A DNA stretch of 64,000 nt from Escallonia rubra (taxonomy: Eukaryota; Streptophyta; Magnoliopsida; Escalloniales; Escalloniaceae): positions 67,001 to 131,000 of the forward strand of contig JAVXUO010001787.1 in assembly GCA_033065855.1 (NCBI GenBank), given 5' to 3'. Numbering within the stretch: the first letter of the stretch is position 1; every line of letters starts with the position of its first letter. The position numbers were made by a program, and so were the translations under genes. Shown piece by piece: positions 45,361 to 56,700 of this stretch. A model generated the notes under the pieces. The model made no database searches. It saw nothing but the letters and a program-made list of their open reading frames with translations, and had not been told where the DNA came from.

Positions 45361-46551
45361 TGAAACCAAAAAGATAACCCTAGAGGGGGGGTGAATAGGG
45401 TTTTAAGACTACTTTAAAAATTAACAAACAACAAACCTCAATCTCAATAACTTAAAAAGCAAACTAACCAATCTCAACACAAATGTAAAATGATAATGTA
45501 AAGAGAGAAATGTTTAGAGATACTTGACAAGGAGATTTAAATGGTTCGGCTTGATATACCCTCAAGCCTACGTCCACCTATTCAAGGAAGTCCGTTGAAA
45601 GGCCCTAGAATCCACTAGTATAATCTTCCTTACGGGTCAAGATCGAACTTCTTACAATCCCTTGATGCTATGCCCACATCAAGAACAAGCTTTGACAATC
45701 ACAAAGCTCCAAGCTTGACAACTCCAAGCTTTGATACAATAACCTTTAGATGAAGAATTGTGTACAAGATTTCACTCTCAATAAGTAGATGAGTACAAGT
45801 TTAAGCACTAGAACAAGAGAGATTAGTGTATGATGACTTATGAAAGTGTATATCTCTCAAATGTAAGCTCACAATAAATGCTCTCTTGAAATGGATGTGA
45901 AATCAATGAAAAACAAGAGATATTGAACAATTGCTTTGATCTTTGAGTATATGAAAGATAAGAGAGCTTTGAATGCAATTGATGAATCAAAACTAAGCCC
46001 AAAATGAGTATTTATAGAGTTGGGAATTAATATGGTCGTTTGGAGTTAGGTGGAGTATTAAATGCGACAAATGGTAAATACAGTCGACTGTAATGCACCA
46101 TTGCAGTCGACTGTAATCCCAAAGTAGCCGTTGGAAATTCAAAATTTCTAACTTGCAGTCGACTGTAATCCAATGCATTCGACTATAATAGGCTACTGGA
46201 AGTATTGTAGTCGACTGTAATACCTCACTGCCCAACTTGCAGTCGACTGCAATCCAATGCAGTCGACTGTATTCCAAAAAATGCAGTTTCCTAGTTTTTA
46301 AAGAATGAAAAACTTTTATGCATGCAAGGAAAACCTATGGGCAAGTTCTAGGTATACATTCATCGTAACGATCATCTATCTATGTCTAGTTTACAAAGAA
46401 GGAAATAAAAGCATGAAAAATTCAATCGACGAATTCCTTCTTTGATGCGTTCCGTTGAGAGTCTTTGACCGTGTTGCCCGTCTAATAGTCTGTTTGCATG
46501 AGTATGAGATTGTTTCTATTGCTACATCAACTCAATGCATGTTAGACAACA
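45361..46551 (-). mobile_element. Copia (SIRE-like) LTR, probably solo
   Basis: Read on minus it begins TGTTGTCTAACATGC (46551) and ends near the run CTATTCACCCCCCCTCTAGGG (45410-45380, quoted in part), a combination typical of SIRE-type copia LTRs in plants. It includes a transcript-like stretch with TATTTATAGAG on the plus strand (TATA-like, about 46009) and a cluster of CAGTCGACTG palindromes at 46080-46275. No internal region with gag or pol adjoins it. The flanking bases do not form a clear target duplication, so the borders are approximate. Confidence 0.65.
46080..46275. repeat. Cluster of CAGTCGACTG palindromes
   Basis: Five exact copies of the 10-bp palindrome CAGTCGACTG and two one- or two-base variants within 200 bp, mostly in the context TGCAGTCGACTGTAATCC. 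Spacing is irregular (about 20-50 bp), so it is not a plain tandem array. Confidence 0.95.
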
Positions 46552-46658
46552 TAAACATCAATGTTGGTTATCATCAAAACCAAATATAATCCTAGGTTAA
46601 ATAACCGTAGGGTTAACACTAGGGTTTGTTGAAATAAAAAACACGCTGAACATATACA

Positions 46659-46693
<35 letters not shown>
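46659..46693. repeat. GT/GA compound microsatellite
   Basis: Nine GT units followed by about eight GA units. Confidence 0.95.
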
Positions 46694-46744
46694 TTACTGC
46701 CCTAACATCTTCGAACCCCTGTAATTTAGGGGCAATCAATTGCT

Positions 46745-46829
46745 AACCTTGCTGCGTATCCCGAAAAAAGCACTTGTTTTTCGATAAAATTTGAAAGCAA
46801 GTGCTCTTTTCGGGGTATGCAGCAAGGTT
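46745..46829. repeat. Near-perfect inverted repeat, 32-bp arms, 21-nt loop
   Basis: The arms at 46745-46776 and 46798-46829 pair at 29 of 32 positions. The left arm starts AACCTTGCTGCGTATCCCG and the right ends GGGGTATGCAGCAAGGTT. If transcribed it would fold into a stable 85-nt stem-loop. It could be a tiny fold-back MITE or a small-RNA precursor; no target duplication or promoter is evident. Confidence 0.9.
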
Positions 46830-46839
46830 GAAGGAGCTA

Positions 46840-48480
46840 GTCACTTGCTTTTTCTCTCAAACCAACTTGACATAGTATACTTATTTTCAGCAGATTATTC
46901 TGATACGCATGCACCGATGCACTTATCATCATTTGATAAAGCTGTAATGTAAAGTTGAATGAACAGTACCTTACACGGTATGGACTATAATAAATATGTA
47001 CCTTTATAGCATAAGGGTGATGCCCCACACCTAAATCCGGGCTTAAGACGATTTTCGATGGCTTAAGACCTGGCTTCTGATGGATTCTAACGACCTAAAT
47101 TTATAATTTTAACGATATTTCTTCAAATGGTATGGCTTCGGGTCGTTAGGGACGATGTTTATAAATGACAAGTGTTGTTGGTATTTTTGATAAACATCTT
47201 ACATATGTGCATGCATGATGGGAAGTTACAGTGGAGCTTGATATAAGACACATACATCAGGAGTTTTCTTCCATGATCTAGCCTTTGGGCTGCTAGTTGA
47301 AGCAAGGTAGAATGGATGGTGTGTGCTTGAATAGGTGGGGGCTTTTTTATTTATCTTCATGGGAGAGTTCCTTTGAATAAAGCTTCAAGCTCATCACCAT
47401 GCACCTTATCAGGTTTGCCACATCCCAAAGCACAACTTCAGTACGCTTGGCTCGATCGATGCTAAAAATCCTCTAGTTCCTTTCCAGTCATGTACGGTCG
47501 TAAAGTAACCAAGCTTGATAGATCAGAGTTAGGTTTTGAAATATTTCCCTTCAAATTGTTGTATGACTTATTGTAATGCATCAATCACGAAATAAGCAAA
47601 TAGGTTGGATTAGGTGTAATCTAGAGCAGTCTGCCCCATCGTTGTGTATAGGGGCGTTATTTTCAAGGGCATCAATGTAATACATGTGATTCGTAAAAAT
47701 TTTCCAAAAGCAATACATATATGGTGTGCGAAGATGAGGTAGTATGTGAAAAAATAAAATTGAACTGAATGATTTACCATAGGAGAATCGGCCGAAGAAT
47801 TTGAACAATCTCATAAATTGCGTTATACATTAACAAAAAAACAAAAGCACAAAATCACAATTTTCTATTTAATCAATGTAAAATTATTAATTTAAATAAT
47901 TGGAATAGATAAAGAAAAGAAGAAATCTTCGCAATGTCGAATAATAGCTTTTTGTTTCTAGTAACGGGATTGAGAAGTGGAGATTGATTCATGGTAACTG
48001 GTTGGTTGCAAGTAGTGTTTAGGTGAATTGTTAAGTTTGAGATGGATTAGGTATTGACCTTAGTTAATTGAATAATTAATTAATATAACTAAAGAGTAAA
48101 AATAAAAGAGAGGAGAGAAGAGTGAAAATGGGTGGGATGGAATTACCGAAAAAACAAATGGGCGGGAGTGGACAGTTTGGTGGCTTAATGGGCCCTCCCA
48201 TTTTTCAAAGTTGCATATGTTTGACTTTGTATGTTAGAGGAGTCAATTGAGTTTGTAATGGGTTTCTTAAAGCTTGCTACTTTCGATAGGTTTTGAACCC
48301 AATTGGGTTTTGAAAAAAAAAATGAGGGAGTCCAAGGCCCCTCCGGGCACCGGCCTTTCATTCTGCAGGTGCACAACCAAAATAAGCGGTCCTTGTTGGA
48401 GTATATATCGTAATAAAAATAGGTTATGATGATTTTTTAGGCCTCTATCGTCCCATATAGCTAAATTGTGATGCGTAAGA
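46840..48480. other. Intergenic stretch, nothing recognised
   Basis: AT-rich DNA with open stretches under 80 codons and no known domain or element border. Confidence 0.4.
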
Positions 48481-48489
48481 ACTAGGGTT

Positions 48490-49900
48490 GTTGTATACAT
48501 GGAGATCTCACGAGGAATGTAGTGAAGTCAAATGTGATTGTGTGAGATATAGTAAGGACAGAGTAGAGGCAAAGACCAAGGCAATCTAGAAGAGCTCGAG
48601 GAGTGGCAAGGCTGTGAGGGCGAGCACCCGAAGTGAGTACTCGATCAAGAGTCCAACACTTAAGTCTAGAGTCAAGGTCCAAAATCCAGAGGCCTTCTCT
48701 CTCTAGAGTCTTTTAGTTATTAAGTTCTACAGTGGGAAAGTGAAATTGTGCATATTCTTATGAAAATCAATTACCAAGTTTGCTATTTATAGAAGATGGA
48801 AAAGCCATGTCACCAAGGAGCTCGTTGCACTTCCTATGAGTGACATCTTGTCAAGAGGGCCATAAATGCCGGTGTTTCACTGACTATTAGATTGCATACT
48901 CACTCGACATGTCCTTTAAAGTTTCGTTCTATCTGTCTAGGAAGACTGACTCACAAAACGTCACGTCGATGTGACCAGAAAACAACCTAAGTATACCATC
49001 GGTCCAAAGCCCTTACATAGTCTCATGGGAGGCATCGAGAAAATTAAAGAGCTTGGTAGCTTTGTGGGAAGGCCCAATGCTTTAATGATAGGTGGCCTAG
49101 GGGCGATGCCCTTTGGTTCCTTTCTTGAAGTGATTCGGGGGTCATAGTCCTTAAGGGTACCGATAAAGATTCATAGTGTCTTAACACGTAGAGTAATCAT
49201 ATGGATACCTTGGCGAAGATAAGGTGCTTGGAAAGTTGCCTATCTGGTGACGAGTCTTTATGCGAAACACTCGAAATGCGCTAAGATAATGTCCCGGAAG
49301 AGTCGTCTACCCGATGAGTCAAGGTAGTGTTCCAAAAGAGTTGCCTACCCGACACACCAAGGTAGTGTCTAAAAAGAGTTCCCTATTCTACGGGCCAAGG
49401 CGGTTACCTGAAGCATTTGCCTACTCGATGCATCAACATGTGTCATTGAGGAGTCCTTACTCAATAGGCCAAGGTACTTTGCCGGAATAGTCGCCTACCT
49501 AGCGAAAGAGGAGTCATCGTATCAAAACACTCAGAGTTCCCTAACGGAGATAGTGTTTAGAGAAAGTCGTCTAACCCGCGATGAATCCTTGTACTTAATC
49601 ACTTGAAGCTTTTCCAAGATAGTGTCCAAAAAGAGTCGCATACCCCCGACGGGTCGAGGTGTTGTTCCACATCATTCGCCTACTTAGAGAAAAAGGATTC
49701 CTCATGCCGACATGATTCCTCATGCGTGCCAATGTAGTATTACGGATGAGTCACCTTCGCCTACCTGGAGAGGTCGCCTACCTGGCGAGAGAGCATCCAA
49801 CATGCTGGAGCAATAAGAGTTTCCTAAGGTAGTGTCCCGATAAAGTCATCTACCGTGAGGGATGTTGCGCACTCCGAAAAGCATCCAAAGCTGCTAAACC
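48490..49900. repeat. Degenerate repeat region, probably retroelement-derived
   Basis: From about 49230 to 49860, loose tandem units of about 50-60 bp recur with words such as CCAAGGTAGTGT, AAAAGAGTCG, CTACCCGA and GTTGCCTACC. To the left a promoter-like stretch with TGCTATTTATAGAAGATGG lies at about 48778. The pattern resembles the repeat-rich LTR or spacer of a retroelement, but no coding part or clear ends are seen. Confidence 0.55.
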
Positions 49901-50553
49901 GTTGAAATCAATGAAAGTGAACCTTCAAAATCAGCCAGTTCATTATTGATTACGCAAAACAATAGGTTGAGTCGAATTCAGGTTTTTTCTTTTTTTCATT
50001 AGATTAATACATAAACATTTGAAAAACAATATCAACTTTAAATAAACCCAACTTTAGTTAATATTCACCACACTAGTCAAATCACCCATGTAAATTTTTA
50101 AATAACTGAAATAACCCATTTTAGGTTTGCTCCAAATCCCTGGCCCCTAAGTATAAATGTTGACAAAAAGGGTAACTAAAAAGACCCACAACTTAATCAA
50201 GTAAACCAAATAGTGTAAACCGTTAAAATCAAATAGAACTGAATTATTTATTTTACCTCCAAAAATCGAACCGATGGAACGTTGGTCGCTCCTGCGTTGT
50301 TGACACAACAGAAGGGATTTACCGATTATGGACAAAGATCCATACTCGTATCTCAAGATTTGGACCCCCAACCCCCAATTGACCACGTGAAAAACCCTTC
50401 TTCTGCCCTCCTTCCCCAAATCACCATTTTCCAATTCTTCTCTTGCCCACCAGACCTGTTGCCTTTTTGGGGGGCCAATACAGGGAGAGACAAACCCTAT
50501 CACCACCTCTCTCTCCCCCTCAATCGCTTTCCTTCTTCTCTTTTTGCATTTTC

Positions 50554-50709
50554 ATGTCTTCCGTCGTCGTTTCGCTCTATCATTCTCGTGCCACCACTAC
50601 TCGGCTCCAAACTCAAGCCCTAGCTTCGACCACATCCCCAAAACGGCTCGGTTTTGTCCCTCATTATGGCCACTCCCATGCCTCCTGCTTTTCCTTGAGG
50701 GTCTCTTGA
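50554..50709 (+). other. Possible upstream ORF in the UBP24 leader (51 codons)
   Basis: ATG at 50554, stop TGA at 50707-50709, out of frame with the main start and 28 bp before it. The peptide is rich in Ser, Thr and His. It matters only if transcription begins upstream of 50554, which the sequence alone cannot show. Confidence 0.4.
50666..50698 (+). other. Possible short upstream ORF in the UBP24 leader (10 codons)
   Basis: ATG at 50666 and TGA at 50696-50698, overlapping the longer upstream frame. Confidence 0.35.
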
Positions 50710-50737
50710 TCGCCTCTTCTTTGCCTTCTGCCAAAAG

Positions 50738-50752
50738 ATGACTCATCGCCAG
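50738..50752 (+). CDS. UBP24: UBP24 exon 1 coding part (15 bp)
   Basis: ATGACTCATCGCCAG followed by donor GTTTAC. It joins in phase 0 to exon 2 at VLVFGSF. Inferred; an alternative first exon is possible. Confidence 0.6.
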
Positions 50753-53700
50753 GTTTACTCACTTCCTGTTCGATTTAATGTTTAAATTAGGCTTCTAGGG
50801 CTCCTTTTTTTTTTTTTTTTGCTATTGTGGAAAATGTGAATCAAATTCAATTGTTATGAGTAACCGATCGTGCATTCCATTGAAGTGCATTTAGTTGCCC
50901 TTTTTATCTTAACGAGTTTTGGTTGGTGTTTGCGAAGTATCGCGTTGGCATTATTTTTTTGCGGCTCAAAATAAGTACACGTTTTGTGTTTGAGTGTAGT
51001 GTCTCTATTTCAGGGCTTCGTGTATGGGTATTTGCTGTTGGTGACATTTCGAGAATTGTCGTTGTGCTCGCGTTTGGTCTAGTGCTTCAATTCTTCTTTA
51101 AATCCGAAGCTTTTATCTATTTCCTTTTCTTGGGGCTAAGTCTTCAGATTAGTAAAGTGTGGCGTCGGGACGCTGTCAACATAAAGACTGCGTGTTGACT
51201 TGCTAGTGTCCAAGGTGTCAAATATATTGGATGAATAGCTAAGGTGTCCGACTGTAGTTCTCTTTGACCTTGTTTACCCTTGTATCAGCATTCGGTGAAG
51301 AATACTTGTAACTCTGTAGATATCATAAGTTACTTCTTCACATTGGACAATAAGCATCAGAGGTCCAGTTATCAGGATGGCATGTTTAGGTAACTTCGAG
51401 TTATATATGTTCAACTACCAAAGCAGGGGGGTAACACGTGTAGACGACAGATTATACAGTCTATACATTGTCCAAGAAACCAATATATTTTTCAAGGGAG
51501 CCATCACAAACCTCGAGTGCAGTGTTATAGATGAAAGTCTGTCGAAATTGAAGCCCTTATCTCAACCAAAAAGACAAAACAAAGCCCTTGTGGCCTTCTA
51601 CCTGAGCAAATACTTTACCTTTTTTGGGCTTTCATTTTTAAAATTTCTCAATGCTGTTGATCTTGTGCTTTTTACACTAGCCGAATTAAAGGAAGGAAAT
51701 TAGAAATGTGTATCATTGGAAGGATCTTGCCCCCTGCCTCTTGAATCACACACCGGCGGTCATAGAGTGCAAAGGCTGTCAGGGTGCTATCTGACATTGT
51801 GCTAGGGAGAATCAGTTTGTGAGAACTTTGCACCTGTAAAGGCATGAAGGACAGCTTTATTTACTTGGTGGGGATAAAATTGCAATCACAAAGTACCGAA
51901 GCTATGTAAAGTTTAGGTAGGCCGTAGGCCTACTATATGTCTATATCTCAAAGTAAACCTTCTGTATTATGTTTTGGTATATTGCCACACAATAAGGCTA
52001 CTTAAGATGTCATCTACTTCCATAGTTTAGCTAGGCGAACCACCTCATTGCAGTGCAACAATGTGTAGCCATCCTCACACAGGTCATCTATGCAGGTCAT
52101 AAGTGAATGTGATCAATGATTGACAGACCTTTTGTAGTGTACTTACCAGAAATATAAAACAATTTTTTAATTCTCACTTTCTGGCATAACTTGTCCAAGT
52201 AAGTGAGACTGACCCTCTGGGTTGACTTAATAGTTCTTTAGATCAATGTAAACCTTGTATGTTGTGATTTATTTTATCGGTAAGTAATGAAGGATTGGTT
52301 TTGTTTCTACACCTTTGTGCACATGTATTGATTGTGAGAGAGCTATACTTGTGTGTTTATCATGTACATGATCATTGCTTTACTTATTTGTTCCTGCACA
52401 AGAGGACTTAGTATCAGTTATTGCTGCATTTCAGTTTTCTTTTCTGTGGTGTACTTATCTATGTTAATTGTTTATCATTGTCAGGTTCTGGTGTTTGGGT
52501 CGTTTACTGAAGATGAGATCAAATCATTGCAAATCCAACCAAAAGAGAGTGATCAAACAATTAAATTTGGGTCTTTGGACTCTGAAACGTTAAAATCCGT
52601 GGGGATTTTCAGCACCATACCAAAAAAGCCTGAAAATTCCACAGAAAGTCGCCCAGCAAAGCTGCTGCATAACGAGAGTACTTTGAACACTGTTTGTACA
52701 ACAGAAAAAGCGCAAGAAGTAATATCCACTTGTATAGATGAAAATGGAAGCAACCATGATTTATGGCCTGCTCAATGTAGTGATAGTGTAATAGAACTGC
52801 AACAAAATGATGTGAAACTATCTTTGCCACATGTATCTGTAACCGTTTCTGATACTCAAAACCACTCGAGTCCAAAGCAGCTTAGAACTGAAAGCTCGAG
52901 TTCATCATCTAAACCTGTAGTAGATGAAGCCTTTATTGATTCATCAGAAGGCTTTGAGCTTGTGGATCCCAAAGAAATTTCTTGTGATGCATCAAATGAG
53001 CAGGGTGCAACAGCTAGAAATTTACTACCTCGAGGTTTAGTCAACTTGGGTAATCTATGCTTTCTCAATGCTACTCTGCAGGCTCTTCTCTGTTGTTCTC
53101 CTTTTGTTCAGCTCGTACAGGAACTAAGAACACGCAATATACCACAGGTAGGCTACAGATTTAGTTCTTTTGGGTATGAGATTTCTTTTGATCAGCATCT
53201 AATCATATACTTATAGAATGCCTTGTTATCAGATTGGGTATCCAACTTTACGTGCGTTTGTAGATTTTATCTCTGAGTTTGACATTCCATGTAATTCAAG
53301 CTCCAAGAAGAAACAAACATCTGTTCTGGAAACTGGAAGTCCTCTCCGCCCTGTCATGTTTGAAATTGTTCTGAAAATTTTCTCCCCAGACGTGTCAGAT
53401 AGCTTATCAGGCAGGCCAAGGTTTGTCTATACACAGCATCATTTTTCTCTAGCACATTCCATGGAATATAGTATTGATATCTTCTTTACTATTTATATCG
53501 GACATGAACTGGTTTGAGGCATTGCTTCCTTTTCTTCTTCCTAGCAAAAACGGGGTGAGATAGCTTTAGAGTTCGAATGTTGGCTTCTTTCTTTTTTACT
53601 TGTTTTTGCTATAGCATTAGCTGCCCTAAGTTAGTAACATAGGATCGTTTGGTTGTTTTTCTAGTTTCTTCTCTCTTTATTTTTATAAAAGGGAACAAAA

Positions 53701-56700
53701 TGAGAGTTTCACTCTTCTTTTTCTCTCTCTAGGAAATTGAATCTAAGCATAAATCAAAAAAGAGAAAAGAAAAAAAAAACAATGCCTTTTGTGATTGTTA
53801 TGCGAATCTTGTTATGTTGAATCATTGATCATAAATTATCAGAACTTTCAATTTCAAACTTTGCTGGACACTAAACTTGGCTAAAGTAACAACATACTTT
53901 ATATCTTTAAATAACCTCTATCTTCATTGACTACAAAGTAATAACTTATAGTTAACACAGACTTGGACACCGTCAGGGAAACAGGACATGGAAATTTGAG
54001 GAAAGTCAAATTCTGTTTGTGTATTTGTCTGTACATGTGTGCATACACATATATAGGTGCACATTTAAATGTTTAAGTTTTTGTATAGAAGATAATCAAA
54101 CTTTAGCAATCAGAAGATGAAAGTTACAATTGCTGTAGAATAATTTAAGAAAGAGAAGCAGCAGCAAAAACCCATTGAAGAAGCGTGAAAAGAAAGTAGC
54201 AGGGGAAAGACTGAAGTAGCAGAATGAAGAAGAAGAAGAAAGTATAGTAATCCCTCCGTTTCATAGGATTTTTACCCTTCGAGTTTTTGTGAATCCCTAG
54301 GAAAGGTTAGTAAATTTGGAACATTGACTTTACTCATTGTTTTTACCCTAGCTTGACTTGCCAACCATACTTGTGAATATATGATTGCTATTTGAGTTCT
54401 ATTCGATGTTAACGTGTACCTATCTAATTTAGGATTTTGTAAAATGTCAAAGGAGAAAATCCAATGAAATGGAAGCACTAATTTTTATCGGAATGATCAG
54501 AAAATGAAGAAAGTGTATTGTGTTTGTGCTTTATCCATGCCCGAATAAAAAGTAAATGCACCATAAACAACACCATACAAAGGTATCTGATAGTCTGACA
54601 CGTGTACCTGTCTCCGAGAACTGTGGGGTGTGAGCAAGTGTCTGATGCTGACACCCTGGCTTTGCTTCATAGGTTAGTTTGTTTCCCGCTACCAAGAACA
54701 GGGCCAATTGTTGTCCCTTCAAAGCAACACACCACGGTATCTTGTAGTCTTCTTTCTCCCTCTCAAAAACTTTAAAATACATTTAATGTGCCATAGTCTG
54801 CTACAAGCCAAAAAAATCATCATAAGGTGATAACTATCTGTGTTCACATACATATTTGAAGACTAATATTTTGTTTTGAGATTGGCATAATTTATCAAGG
54901 CGGTGAGACTCCATTGAATCTCTTCTAGCAGAGACTCCTAGTAAGCCTTAGTGAGATTCTAAGGTTTTGTTATTATTTGCTTTCCTTTCCTTGTCTTTTT
55001 GAATATCTAAACACCAAAAACACTGTCGTCTGGTACTGTTCACAGCACCCTAAACAGCCAAAAGATTATATCCCTTTAACTCCTAAAGCCCAACTCTAGC
55101 TTCTAAATCATAGAGCCTTCAAATCTAAGCCCTAGCCAACCATACTAGCTTGTAGGACAGCTTTATATACCCTTAGTAAGGTCCGTCCTACATCAATTTT
55201 GGGGTTAGAAAGGATGTTCTTGGCTGCAAGTTGTATGCAATTAATATCCATATTATTATGGGCTCCAAACACAATTCTGGCGGCGACGATGGAAGTTCTT
55301 CGATAGAAATGCTATTCAAAGCCCCCTCTAGAAGCATGAAGAAGAGTTTGCGAACATCAATCGTCGTTTTGATGACATACTAACGGTATTGGAAAGAAGT
55401 CAAAGTAAACAGAATCTTGAGGCCAAATCCGATAATGATGACAATGCACGCTCTATTACAAGGTTACGAAGAAACGAGTGTAAAGGTCGAGGTCATATAG
55501 TGGGAAATTAAGGAGTTTGGCGTGAAAACATTGAGATGCCTGATGATGTGACCAAAAAGTTACGTCTTGAAGTTGCTCAATTTTATGGAAAACTATATTA
55601 GACGGCTTTCCTTGACTGGCTTACATCCATGGAAGATTACTTTTGAATGATACTTTATGCCCTAAAACAAGAAAGTTTGGTTTGTGAATGAAAAATTGAA
55701 GGGTGCAGCCCCTTGTGATGGCATATTTGCTTACGAGAACTGATCAGCCACCTATTGATAGTGGCATGATATGAAGCTAAAGATGAAAGAACACTTTCTT
55801 CCCGCCGACTATGAGCAAGCTTTGTACTTAAATGATGTTTTTTGTAAGCAGGGTAATTAAGGCGGTTGAAGAATACACGGAGGAGTTTCATGAGCTCAGA
55901 ATTCGTAACGGTTTGAAGAAAATTTCAGGTCAATTTGCTGCTCGTTATAATTCTGGCCTGCAAGCAGAACCAACTTGATATGGCAACCACAAATTGTGTT
56001 ACCTTAGATGATGTGTATCAGCTTGCCCTCAAACTTGAGGAAGCGCATAGAATTCGATCATCAAGGCGACTAGGTTTTAGTGCAGCACCGCCTTCAACTA
56101 AGCGAGGCACATGCAACCTTGCTCAAGGCAATATTACCAAACTATCTAACCAACCTCCTGGGAGGGGCAGCCGCCAGCGTGTTTTGAGTCCTAGGGATGA
56201 TGATACAGATAAAGGAAAGATTCCAAGTGGTTTAAAACAAGACAGCATTGTGCAACTATGCTACAAGTGTGTGGTCGTGGTCATTTTGCTGTTGTTTGTC
56301 CATCTAAGGGGTTGCACTTTTGTCTGGAAGAGCCACAAGCTGAATCTAAAATTATAGCGGAACAAGATACGAAGTTCAATGAAACACAAAGAACTGAGGA
56401 TGTTGATTATTTTGACGGAATTACGAAAGCTTTACTCTTGTTACGAGACCGTTGTTGACAGTCCCAAAGGCTAAAGAACAGGATTGGCGTCGCACTAGTA
56501 TTTTTCACACTCAAGTCCCTTGTCAAGGAAGATTAGGCACTCTCATTATCGGTGGAGGCAGTAGCTTGAATGTAGCTTCACAAGAGCTTGTTGACAAGCT
56601 TGGTGTGAAGATGGACAAGCATCGTAATCCTTGTAGGGTCGATTGGGTGAATGATACTTCAATCCCGGTAGATTTTCCTTATTAAGTTACCTTTTTAATT

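Larger units (their letters stand above)
50100..50737 (+). promoter_or_regulatory. Promoter and leader region of UBP24
   Basis: The 600 bp before the predicted start codon. A pyrimidine-rich stretch (CTCTCTCTCCCCCTCAATCG, about 50507-50526) is the sort of sequence common near plant transcription starts. No convincing TATA box is seen. Two ATGs upstream of the main start open short frames (see separate entries), if the transcript begins before them. Confidence 0.5.

Noticed and set aside
50443-50741. Frames of 65-113 codons in the UBP24 leader read as separate genes
   Set aside because: They overlap one another in three frames in pyrimidine-rich leader DNA. Only the ATG-started ones are kept, as possible upstream ORFs.
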